Positions 1 through 5,914 of a stretch of DNA of 5,914 nucleotides are shown one piece after another. Under the pieces are notes generated by a model. It saw only the letters and a program-made list of their open reading frames with translations. It had not been told where the DNA came from and ran no database searches. The stretch lies in NCBI GenBank assembly GCA_005240015.1, contig SBBV01000529.1:1-5914 (forward strand), written 5' to 3'. A program made the position numbers and the translations under genes. Numbering within the stretch: position 1 is the first letter of the stretch; each line of letters starts with the position of its first letter. This stretch comes from Candidatus Odyssella thessalonicensis. Its GTDB lineage: Bacteria; Pseudomonadota; Alphaproteobacteria; Bin65.

Positions 1-934
1 CGGCCGCCACGGCCTCGGCGTTGTAGCGCTGGTGATCGTCGGCGGCGTGCGGGTAGGGCACGTAGATCGCCGGCCGGCCGGCCACGGTGATCTCGGCCAC
101 GGTCGAGGCGCCGGCACGGCAGATGAGGAGATGGGCGTTGCCGAGCCGCGCCGGCACGTCGTCGAAGAAGCTCTTGAGCGTGGCCTTGACGCCGATCTTC
201 GCATAGGCGGCCTCGACGCCGGCGAGATCCTCGGGCCGGCATTGCTGCGCGATGTCGAGCCGCGCGCGCAAAGACGCATCGAGCTTCGCCACCGCAGCCG
301 GGATCACTTCGCTGAAGATGCGCGCGCCCTGGCTGCCGCCCATGATCATGAGTCGGAACGGCTCCCCGGCATTCGCGGCGCCGTAGGGCCTCTCGCGAAT
401 CTCGAGAAAGGCCGGCCGCACCGGATTGCCGACCTGCGCGACCTCGGCCGCGGTCTCGGGGATGCCGACGACCTTCGGGAACGCGATGCCGATCGCCGCC
501 GCGCCGCGCGCGAGCTTCCGGTTGGCGAGGCCGAGATAGCCGTTCTGCTCGTGCAGCACGAGCGGCAGGCGGTAACGGCCGGCCATGAATCCGGTGGGGA
601 ACGAGGCGTAGCCGCCGAAGCCGACGACGATCTCCGCGCGCAGCTTGCGCAAGAGGCGGCTCGCCGCCCAGGCGCCGCGCGCGAGCGTGGCGATGAAGCC
701 GACGCGCGCCAGCGGCCCGCCGCGCGAGGGCGAGGCCGAAGGGACGATGATCGATTCGATGCCGGCGATCTTCTCGGCGTAGTTCTTGCCGCGATCGTCG
801 GTGAACACGACGACGCGGCGTCCGCGGCGCGCGAGCTCCTCGGCCAGCGCCAGCGCCGGGAACATGTGGCCGCCGGTGCCGCCGGCGGTGAGCACCGCGG
901 GGCGCTTCGCGGCCGTGCTCGCGGCCGCGCTCAT
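1..934 (-). CDS. murG: MurG, lipid II-forming GlcNAc transferase (C-terminus cut off by window edge)
   Basis: MurG transfers GlcNAc from UDP-GlcNAc to lipid I, making lipid II on the inner face of the cytoplasmic membrane. I translated 311 codons from the ATG at 934; the frame stays open to the left edge, and roughly 50 residues of a usual 355-370 are missing. The N-terminal acceptor domain has the glycine-rich loop GGTGGH (18-23), GFGGYASFP (105-113), HEQN (128-131) and GNPVR (169-173). The C-terminal UDP-GlcNAc domain has GGSQGA (199-204), SFFDD (255-259) and RAGASTVAE (273-281), whose Glu281 matches the family's nucleotide-ribose contact, then PYPHAADDHQ (293-302). The QQCRPEDL stretch (229-236) stands where gamma-proteobacterial enzymes carry a different sequence and fits an alphaproteobacterial origin (inference). 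The start overlaps the ftsW stop as ATGA and has a good ribosome-binding site, so the start is well supported. Confidence 0.97.
   Translation of the reverse strand, partial: MSAAASTAAKRPAVLTAGGTGGHMFPALALAEELARRGRRVVVFTDDRGKNYAEKIAGIESIIVPSASPSRGGPLARVGFIATLARGAWAASRLLRKLRAEIVVGFGGYASFPTGFMAGRYRLPLVLHEQNGYLGLANRKLARGAAAIGIAFPKVVGIPETAAEVAQVGNPVRPAFLEIRERPYGAANAGEPFRLMIMGGSQGARIFSEVIPAAVAKLDASLRARLDIAQQCRPEDLAGVEAAYAKIGVKATLKSFFDDVPARLGNAHLLICRAGASTVAEITVAGRPAIYVPYPHAADDHQRYNAEAVAA
931..934 (-). other. ATGA stop/start overlap, ftsW to murG
   Basis: On the minus strand the murG ATG (934-932) overlaps the ftsW TGA (933-931). This shifts the reading frame by one base between the two genes, and it is consistent with coupled expression of the lipid II synthase and the lipid II polymerase. 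Unlike the murD-ftsW junction, it is backed by a good Shine-Dalgarno sequence. Confidence 0.85.
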
Positions 935-2055
935 ATCGCGCTCCCGGAGCGCCGGCGCGTCAGCGCCAGCACCATGCCCATGCCGAATGCGAGCGCCACG
1001 AAAGACGAGCCGCCATAGGAGATGAAGGGCAGGGTCATGCCCTTGGTCGGCATCAAGTGCAGCGCCGAGGCCATGTTGATGAAGGCCTGGAGGCCGAAGC
1101 CCACGAGCAGCGCCGTCGCCGCGAACATCACGAAGAGGTTGCCCTCGTCGAACACGCGCGCGAGGCCGCGGATCACGACCACGGCGTAGGCCGCGACGAT
1201 GATGAGGCAGGCGATGAGGCCGAACTCCTCGCCGGCGACGGCGAAGATGAAATCGCTGTGCGCGTCGGGAAGCTGGGCCTTCACGGTGCCTTCGCCAGGC
1301 CCCTTGCCGAACAGGCCGCCGTTCATGAACGCGCCGAGCGAGCGATCGACCTGGTAGTTGTCGCCGCTGGTGGGATCGAGGAACAGCTTGATGCGATGGG
1401 CGACGTGCGGGATCGTGAAGTACGCGAGTGCCGCCGCCAGCGCCGCCACCACGAGCGCGCCGGCAACCCAAATGTAGGCCAGGCCGGCGAGGAACAGCTG
1501 GCTGAACCAGATCGCGAAGATCACCGCCGCCATGCCGACATCGGGCTGCTTGGCGAGCAGCGCCACGATCGCGCCGCAGACGATCGTGGCGATGATCCAG
1601 CCGGGGAAGCTCCTATCCTCGCGCCAGACCGAGAACATCCAGGCGGCGAAGATCGCGAAGCAGGGTTTCAGGAACTCCGAGGGCTGCAGCGAGAAGCCGA
1701 CATGGAGCCAGCGATGGGCGCCCTTGATCTCGGGGCCGTAAAACGCCGCCGCGGCCGTGAGCGGCAGCCACACGAAGAGGAGCCCGAGCACGCCGATGCG
1801 TTTCACCCAGCGCGGCGAGAGCAGCGAGGTGCCGACCAGCACCGCGAGCCCCACGACGATGACGGCCATCTGCTGCTTCACGAAGTGGAGGCTGTCGAGC
1901 TGGATGCGCGCGGCGGCCGGGCGGCCGGCAGCGAGCGTCAGCACCGCGCCCGAGACGATGAGCAGCAGGAGGACACTGAGCGTGAGCTTGTCGACCGTCC
2001 ACCACCAGCGGCCGACGATGCTCGTATCGGTGCGGGCGAGAGCGGTCGAGTTCAT
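931..2055 (-). CDS. ftsW: FtsW, SEDS-family septal peptidoglycan glycosyltransferase
   Basis: FtsW is an integral membrane protein that polymerises lipid II at the division septum together with its class B PBP partner FtsI. The 374-residue product is near the usual 370-415. It has a short cytosolic N-terminus with a WWW run (17-19) and about ten hydrophobic segments, starting near residue 24 and ending near 366. SEDS signatures are present in order: HRWLHVGFSLQPSEFLKP (114-131), KQPDVG (169-174), the large extracellular loop with DNYQVDRSLGAFMNGG (232-247) and GKGPGEG (250-256), LPDAHSDFIFAV (262-273), and TLPFISYGGSS (341-351). Asp268 aligns with the SEDS catalytic aspartate (E. coli FtsW Asp297, from family knowledge). 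FtsW rather than RodA is inferred mainly from its place between murD and murG. Its ATG overlaps the murD stop by four bases and has no strong Shine-Dalgarno, which suggests translation coupled to murD. Confidence 0.97.
   Translation of the reverse strand: MNSTALARTDTSIVGRWWWTVDKLTLSVLLLLIVSGAVLTLAAGRPAAARIQLDSLHFVKQQMAVIVVGLAVLVGTSLLSPRWVKRIGVLGLLFVWLPLTAAAAFYGPEIKGAHRWLHVGFSLQPSEFLKPCFAIFAAWMFSVWREDRSFPGWIIATIVCGAIVALLAKQPDVGMAAVIFAIWFSQLFLAGLAYIWVAGALVVAALAAALAYFTIPHVAHRIKLFLDPTSGDNYQVDRSLGAFMNGGLFGKGPGEGTVKAQLPDAHSDFIFAVAGEEFGLIACLIIVAAYAVVVIRGLARVFDEGNLFVMFAATALLVGFGLQAFINMASALHLMPTKGMTLPFISYGGSSFVALAFGMGMVLALTRRRSGSAI
941..945 (-). promoter_or_regulatory. Ribosome-binding site of murG, inside the end of ftsW
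   Basis: On the minus strand the last ftsW codons contain CGGGAGCGCGAT immediately before the murG ATG, placing GGGAG six bases upstream. The same bases encode the FtsW C-terminus (Arg-Ser-Gly-Ser-Ala-Ile). The strong site supports the ATG at 934 as the murG start, although murG overlaps ftsW and may also be translationally coupled to it. Confidence 0.7.
2052..2055 (-). other. ATGA stop/start overlap, murD to ftsW
   Basis: On the minus strand the ftsW ATG (2055-2053) shares bases with the murD TGA (2054-2052). The upstream sequence is GGGGGCGGCGC, without a well-spaced GGAG core, so termination-reinitiation coupling is the likely way ftsW is translated (inference). Confidence 0.85.
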
Positions 2056-3425
2056 GCGCCGCCCCCGAGCTTCTTCACCTGCGCGCGGAAGTCGTCGCCG
2101 CGCTTCTCGAACGAGCGGTATTGGTCGAACGAGGCGCAGGCCGGCGAGAGCAGCACGACCTTGGTGTCGGATGCCCGCGCGTTGGCGCGCGCCGCGGGAA
2201 CCGCCTCGGCGATCGTCCCGACGATCGTGTGCGGAACCTCGTACTTAGCGAGGAACGCCGCAATCTCCTTCGCCGCCTTGCCGACCAGGATCCCGTGCGC
2301 GATGCGCGGCAGATACGGGATGAGCGCGTCGTAGCCCACATCCTTCGACAGCCCGCCCGCGATCCAGATAACGCGCTGATAGGAGGTGAGCGCCCAGACC
2401 GTCGCCTCGGGCGAGGTCGCCTTGCTGTCGTTGACGTAGGTGACGCCGTCGATGGTCGCGACGCGCTCGAGGCGGTGCGGCAGGCTGCGGTAGGACTTCA
2501 TCGCCGCCGCGATCGCCTCGGGCGCCACGCCGAGCGCGCGCGCCGCGGCATAGGCCGCCGCCGCGTTCTGCGCGTTGTGCCGGCCCGGAAGATCGGGCGC
2601 GTCCTTGAGATCGAGGACGACGCGGGGCGCATCTTCGGTGCGATCGACGAGCTTGGTGCCTTCGGAGCCGATCATGCCGCGGCCGGGCGCCTCGCGCGTG
2701 ATGCGCACGACGTGCAGGCGATCCGCGATCGCGTCGGCGATGCGCCGCGTCTCGTCGTCGTCGACGCCGACGACGGCGGTCTTCCGCTTGCGATTGCCGG
2801 CGAAGATGCGCGTCTTGGCCGCGACGTATCCGGCGAAATCGCCGTGCCGGTCGATGTGGTTGGGGCTCACATTGAGCAGCACCGCCACGTCGAAAGAAAT
2901 CGAGAAGGTGCGCTCGAGCTGATAGCTCGACATCTCGAGCACGTAGATGCCGTCCTTCCCGAGCGGCTCGAAATCGAGCACCGGCGGGCCGAGATTGCCG
3001 CCGACCTCGATCTTCCTGCCTGCGCTCTTCAAGATGTGCGCGATCAGCGCGGTGGTGGTGGATTTACCGTTGGTGCCGGTGATGCCGACATAGACCGCGT
3101 CCGGGCAGGCGCGGCCCAGCAAATCGACGTCGCAGACGATCGCGGCGTCTTCCTTCCTCGCGCGCTCGGCGATGGGATGCGGCTTCGGGAAGGTGTGCGG
3201 AATGCCGGGGCTGAGCACGAGCGTGTCGATGCCCGACCAATCGGTCGAAAGCAGGTCGACGATCGGCACGCCCTCGGCGGCGGCCTTGTTGCGGCCTTCG
3301 ACGCCGTCGTCCCAGGCGAGCACGCGGGCCCCGCTGGCCATGAGCGCGCGCACGGTCGGCAGCCCGGCGACGCCGAGCCCCATGACCGCGATGCGCTTAT
3401 GCTCATAGCCGGGGATCCGGATCAT
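2052..3425 (-). CDS. murD: MurD, UDP-MurNAc-L-alanine:D-glutamate ligase
   Basis: MurD is the cytoplasmic ATP-dependent ligase that adds D-glutamate to UDP-MurNAc-L-alanine. The 457-residue product is a normal length and shows the three Mur ligase domains. The N-terminal UDP-binding fold has GLGVAG (16-21). The central ATPase has the P-loop GITGTNGKS (114-122), EMSSYQLE (164-171) and NVSPNHIDRHG (185-195), plus Lys204 at the position of the carbamylated lysine of the family. HNAQNAAAA (283-291) and LPHRLE (315-320) lead to the C-terminal domain, with NDSKAT (332-337), SK (360-361) and SPACASFDQYRSFEKRG (427-443). Thr337, Lys361, Ser432 and Phe439 appear to match the D-glutamate contacts known in E. 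coli MurD. The residue after NDSKAT is Ser338 where Asn is usual. The start is firm: the mraY TGA lies in the same frame one codon upstream, so no earlier in-frame start is possible. The ribosome-binding signal is weak (GAG eight bases before the ATG). Confidence 0.98.
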   Translation of the reverse strand: MIRIPGYEHKRIAVMGLGVAGLPTVRALMASGARVLAWDDGVEGRNKAAAEGVPIVDLLSTDWSGIDTLVLSPGIPHTFPKPHPIAERARKEDAAIVCDVDLLGRACPDAVYVGITGTNGKSTTTALIAHILKSAGRKIEVGGNLGPPVLDFEPLGKDGIYVLEMSSYQLERTFSISFDVAVLLNVSPNHIDRHGDFAGYVAAKTRIFAGNRKRKTAVVGVDDDETRRIADAIADRLHVVRITREAPGRGMIGSEGTKLVDRTEDAPRVVLDLKDAPDLPGRHNAQNAAAAYAAARALGVAPEAIAAAMKSYRSLPHRLERVATIDGVTYVNDSKATSPEATVWALTSYQRVIWIAGGLSKDVGYDALIPYLPRIAHGILVGKAAKEIAAFLAKYEVPHTIVGTIAEAVPAARANARASDTKVVLLSPACASFDQYRSFEKRGDDFRAQVKKLGGGA

Positions 3426-3428
3426 GCC

Positions 3429-4547
3429 TCATCTCAGTTTCAACGTGGCGAGGCCGACCAGCGCCAGCACCGCGGCGATGATCCAGAAGCGGACCACGAC
3501 GGTGGACTCGGCCCAGCCTTTCTTCTCGAAGTGATGGTGGATCGGCGCCATCATGAAGACGCGCTTTCCCGTGAGCTTGAACGAGGCCACCTGCACGATC
3601 ACCGACACGGTCTCGAGCACGAACAAGCCGCCCACGATCGCGAGCACGACCTCGTGCTTGATCGCGACGGCGACGGCGCCGAGCGCCCCGCCCATCGAGA
3701 GCGAGCCGGTGTCGCCCATGAACACCATGGCCGGCGGCGCGTTGAACCAGAGGAAGCCGAGCGCGGCGCCCACCAGCGCCGAGCAGAACACCGCGAGCTC
3801 GCCCGTGCCGGGCACGAACATGAGCTGCAGGTATTTCGCGAAAACCGCGTTGCCGACGAGATAGGCGATGAAGCCGAACACGCCCGCCGCGATCATCACC
3901 GGCACGATCGCGAGGCCGTCGAGCCCGTCGGTCAGGTTCACCGCGTTGGACGCGCCGACCATGACGAAGATCGCGACGACGAGATAGATAAGGCCGAAAT
4001 TGATCAGCGTGTCCTTGATCAGCGGAACCGCGAGTCCGGTTGCGATCGGGAGCGTCGGGTCGACGCCGGGGCGGAACTCGGCGCCCCAGTTCAGATGCAT
4101 GATCCAATAGGCGGCGATGCCGCTCACCACGATCTGTCCGAGCAGCTTGGCGCGGCTCGAAATCCCGGCTGATGAGCGCTTGGTGAGCTTCTTGTAGTCG
4201 TCGAAGAAGCCGAGGATGCCGAAACCGATGGTCACGATCATCACGGCCCAGACATAGCCGTTCGAAAGATCCATCCAGAGGAGGGTGCTGATCGTGACCG
4301 AGAGCAGGATGAGGACTCCGCCCATCGTCGGCGTGCCCTTCTTCTTGAAATGCGTCTCGGGGCCGTCGACGCGGATCGGCTGGCCCTGGGGCTGCTTGCT
4401 CCTGAGCCAGCGGATGACCGCGGGGCCGATGATCCAGCTGATGACCAGCGCGGTGATGACGGCGCCGCCGGCCCGGAACGTGAGGTATTGGAAGAGGCGG
4501 AATTCGCCGATGTATTGGGCAAGGGGAAAGAGAAGTTCGACCAGCAT
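3429..4547 (-). CDS. mraY: MraY, phospho-N-acetylmuramoyl-pentapeptide transferase (lipid I synthase)
   Basis: MraY is a polytopic inner-membrane enzyme that moves phospho-MurNAc-pentapeptide from UDP onto undecaprenyl phosphate, forming lipid I. The product is 372 residues (family about 360) with roughly ten hydrophobic segments between residues 25 and 369. Diagnostic motifs are all intact: [10 protein letters not shown] (68-77), FFDDYKK (114-120) with the paired Asp116/Asp117, [13 protein letters not shown] (201-213), [17 protein letters not shown] (268-284) with Asp279, and the cytoplasmic histidine motif [13 protein letters not shown] (333-345). These match the Mg2+ and uridine-site residues known for the family. 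The start is bounded: between the murF TGA and this ATG there is no other in-frame start codon, and a GGGAG ribosome-binding site lies six bases upstream. The gene sits between murF and murD, as in most proteobacterial dcw clusters. Nothing is missing or truncated. Confidence 0.99.
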   Translation of the reverse strand: MLVELLFPLAQYIGEFRLFQYLTFRAGGAVITALVISWIIGPAVIRWLRSKQPQGQPIRVDGPETHFKKKGTPTMGGVLILLSVTISTLLWMDLSNGYVWAVMIVTIGFGILGFFDDYKKLTKRSSAGISSRAKLLGQIVVSGIAAYWIMHLNWGAEFRPGVDPTLPIATGLAVPLIKDTLINFGLIYLVVAIFVMVGASNAVNLTDGLDGLAIVPVMIAAGVFGFIAYLVGNAVFAKYLQLMFVPGTGELAVFCSALVGAALGFLWFNAPPAMVFMGDTGSLSMGGALGAVAVAIKHEVVLAIVGGLFVLETVSVIVQVASFKLTGKRVFMMAPIHHHFEKKGWAESTVVVRFWIIAAVLALVGLATLKLR

Positions 4548-4553
4548 GGCGCG

Positions 4554-4558
4554 CTCCC
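4554..4558 (-). promoter_or_regulatory. Ribosome-binding site of mraY
   Basis: On the minus strand the 15-base murF-mraY gap reads TTTCGGGAGCGCGCC and is followed directly by the mraY ATG. GGGAG is a good match to the anti-Shine-Dalgarno complement and is spaced six bases from the start. It confirms the chosen start and should allow fresh initiation on mraY after murF terminates. Confidence 0.75.
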
Positions 4559-4562
4559 GAAA

Positions 4563-5914
4563 TCACTTTCCCGGTTTCGTAGGAGACGCGCGGCCCAGCG
4601 CCAAGAGGGCTTGAACGATCGGCGCCATTTTGCTGCCGAGCGAGCCTTTGACCATAACCACGTCGCCGGCGCGGATGGCCTTGACGACTTCCGGCTGGAG
4701 TGCCGCCGAGTCGGGCGCGTGCGCGGCGCGCATGGCCCTCGGCAGCGCCGCATCGAGTGCCGCCGTGTGCGGGCCGCAGGTGAACACCTGGTCGACCTTG
4801 GCGGCGACGAAGGCGGGCGCCAGCGCCGCGTGGATCGCATCGGCCTCGTCGCCGAGCTCGCGCATGTCGCCGAGCACCGCGATGCGCCGGCCGCCCGGCT
4901 CGGGCGTGGCGAGCGCCAAGGTTGCCAGCGCCGCGCGCACGGCCTCGGGGCTGGCGTTGTAGCTTTCGTCGATGAGCGTGAGCGCGCCGTTGTCGAGCGC
5001 CACCCGATGGCGCGCGCCGCGGCCCTTGGGCGGCTGCACCTGCGCCAGCGCCGCGGCCGCCTTGGCGAGGTCCGCCCCGAGCGCATGCGCGGTGGCGAGC
5101 ACGGCGAGGCTGTTCGCGACCCAATGCTGGCCCGGCGAGCCGATCGTGTAGCGCAAGCGCGTGCCCAGGATGTCGGCCGTCACGGTGCTCTGCGTTGGGC
5201 CGAGATCGGCGTCGACGAGCCGCGCATGCGCGGTCTTGTGCGTGCCGAACGAGACGACGCGCGCGATGCCGGCTTTCCCGGCGGCGCGGCTGAGGCGCTC
5301 GAAGAACTCGCTGTCGCGCGGCAGCACCGCCGTGCCCCCGCTCATGCCGGTGAGGATCTCGGCCTTGGAGTCGGCGATCTCGGCCACCGACTTGAAGAAG
5401 GCGGTGTGCGCGGGCGCGATCCAGGTGATGAGCGCCACGTGCGGGCGCACGAGCCGAGCGAGCGGCGTGATCTCGCCCGGATGATTCATCCCGAGCTCGA
5501 AGATGCCGTAGACGGCGTCGCGCGGCATGCGCGCCAACGAAAGCGGCGCGCCCCAGTGATTGTTGAGGCTGCCTTCGCTCGCATGGGTCGCGGCCTGCGC
5601 CGCGAGCACGGTGCGCAGCGCCTCCTTGGTGCCGGTCTTGCCGACGCTGCCAGTGATGGCGGCGATCTTCGCCGTGGAGCGGGCGCGCGCGGCGCGGCCG
5701 AGCGCGCGCAAGCCTTCGAGCGTGTCGGCGACCTCGAGCAGCGGGCCTGCCGGCTTGGCGATGCGGCCGGTCTGGACCAGGGCCGCGGCCGCGCCGGCCT
5801 TGAAGGCAGCCGCGACGTATTGATGGCCATCCTGGCTCACGCCCTCGATCGCGCAGAAGAGATCGTCCTTGGCCAGCGTGCGCGTGTCGATCGAGACGCC
5901 GCGCGCCGCGAACG
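4563..5914 (-). CDS. murF: MurF, UDP-MurNAc-tripeptide:D-Ala-D-Ala ligase (N-terminus cut off by window edge)
   Basis: MurF ligates D-Ala-D-Ala to UDP-MurNAc-tripeptide in the cytoplasm, completing the pentapeptide used by MraY. The frame is open to the right edge: 449 codons are visible, and about 20 N-terminal residues of the usual 450-480 appear to be missing. Numbering from the first visible codon, the N-terminal domain shows GVSIDTRTL (5-13) and DLFCAIEG (17-24). The ATPase domain has P-loop TGSVGKTGTKE (87-97), NNHWG (117-121) and ELGMNHPGEI (139-148). The C-terminal domain has DESYNASPEA (315-324), VLGDMRELG (346-354) and VKGSLGS (421-427). The GTG at 5840-5838 is codon 25 of this frame, not the start, because conserved family sequence continues upstream. 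Two details differ from the family pattern as I know it: Ser in DESYNAS where Asn is usual, and PAHTAFF (167-173), where Leu usually follows the His. murE is expected upstream but is outside the window. Confidence 0.97.
   Translation of the reverse strand, partial: FAARGVSIDTRTLAKDDLFCAIEGVSQDGHQYVAAAFKAGAAAALVQTGRIAKPAGPLLEVADTLEGLRALGRAARARSTAKIAAITGSVGKTGTKEALRTVLAAQAATHASEGSLNNHWGAPLSLARMPRDAVYGIFELGMNHPGEITPLARLVRPHVALITWIAPAHTAFFKSVAEIADSKAEILTGMSGGTAVLPRDSEFFERLSRAAGKAGIARVVSFGTHKTAHARLVDADLGPTQSTVTADILGTRLRYTIGSPGQHWVANSLAVLATAHALGADLAKAAAALAQVQPPKGRGARHRVALDNGALTLIDESYNASPEAVRAALATLALATPEPGGRRIAVLGDMRELGDEADAIHAALAPAFVAAKVDQVFTCGPHTAALDAALPRAMRAAHAPDSAALQPEVVKAIRAGDVVMVKGSLGSKMAPIVQALLALGRASPTKPGK

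Noticed and set aside
68..84. Run of GGCC/CCGG palindromes near the left edge
   Set aside because: It lies inside murG over the codons for Val-Ala-Gly-Arg-Pro-Ala-Ile, a conserved MurG segment. GC-rich Gly/Arg/Pro codons explain it without a repeat element or binding site.
32..1018. A 328-codon open frame on the plus strand opposite murG
   Set aside because: The minus strand here gives a full set of MurG motifs in order. The plus-strand product is compositionally biased and unlike any family I recognise.
1057..2334. A 425-codon open frame on the plus strand, antisense to ftsW and the end of murD
   Set aside because: It has the same Arg/Glu/Asp-rich composition, no family motifs and no plausible ribosome-binding or operon context. 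It is the GC-skew shadow of ftsW.
2753..2775. Perfect 8-base inverted repeat (CGTCGTCG / CGACGACG, 7-base loop) inside murD
   Set aside because: It falls on the codons for Val-Gly-Val-Asp-Asp-Asp-Glu, where repeated GAC/GTC codons produce it automatically. There is no U-tract, and it sits mid-gene, so it is not a credible terminator or regulator.
2121..4172. A 683-codon open frame on the plus strand, antisense to murD and mraY
   Set aside because: Its product is a low-complexity run of Arg, Asp, Glu, His and Ala without recognisable domains. It lies wholly over two intact conserved genes. Long antisense frames are expected when GC-rich codons leave few stops in the opposite strand.
3403..5124. 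A 573-codon open frame on the minus strand, out of phase with mraY and murF
   Set aside because: It crosses two genes in the wrong frame, and its product is dominated by Arg, Gly and Ala. mraY and murF motifs are intact in their own frame, so this is not a frameshifted or fused gene.
4563..5840. murF starting at the GTG at 5840
   Set aside because: The frame continues upstream to the window edge and encodes the conserved MurF N-terminal sequence GVSIDTRTL and DLF, so the GTG is an internal Val codon and murF is simply cut by the window.
1..5914. A hidden novel system, promoter or RNA gene between the dcw genes
   Set aside because: Gaps between genes are 15, 3, -4 and -4 bases, leaving no room for one. 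All coding potential is accounted for by five conserved peptidoglycan genes.

Overview
The window is a compact piece of the division and cell wall (dcw) cluster of a high-GC bacterium. All genes are on the minus strand, so transcription runs from the right end to the left end in the order murF - mraY - murD - ftsW - murG. murF lacks its first codons beyond base 5914, and murG lacks its C-terminal end beyond base 1. By family gene order, murE should lie just upstream and murC just downstream, but neither is visible here.

The organism is most likely an alphaproteobacterium. Base composition is strongly GC-biased (about two thirds G+C by eye). The MurG C-terminal donor-site motif (RAGASTVAEIT...YPHAADDHQ) and the MurF motif LNNHWG are of the type I associate with Alphaproteobacteria. 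The gene order is the common proteobacterial one. No genus can be named from this.

Layout on the minus strand: murF (5914 to 4563), a 15-base gap holding a clear Shine-Dalgarno sequence, mraY (4547 to 3429), a 3-base gap, murD (3425 to 2052), a 4-base ATGA overlap, ftsW (2055 to 931), a second ATGA overlap, then murG (934 to the left edge). No intergenic stretch exceeds 15 bases. I see no room for an internal terminator and no recognisable internal promoter, RNA gene, mobile element or CRISPR array.

The genes form one pathway. MurD adds D-glutamate to UDP-MurNAc-L-Ala, and MurF adds D-Ala-D-Ala to finish the UDP-MurNAc-pentapeptide. MraY transfers phospho-MurNAc-pentapeptide to undecaprenyl phosphate (lipid I), and MurG adds GlcNAc to give lipid II. 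FtsW, a SEDS-family protein, polymerises lipid II at the division septum.

I found no previously undescribed system; this is a conserved core locus. The second-look items are modest: two equivalent Asn-to-Ser replacements in conserved motifs of both Mur ligases, a duplicated ribosome-binding sequence before mraY and murG, and murF, mraY and murD sharing one reading frame with only single UGA stops between them.
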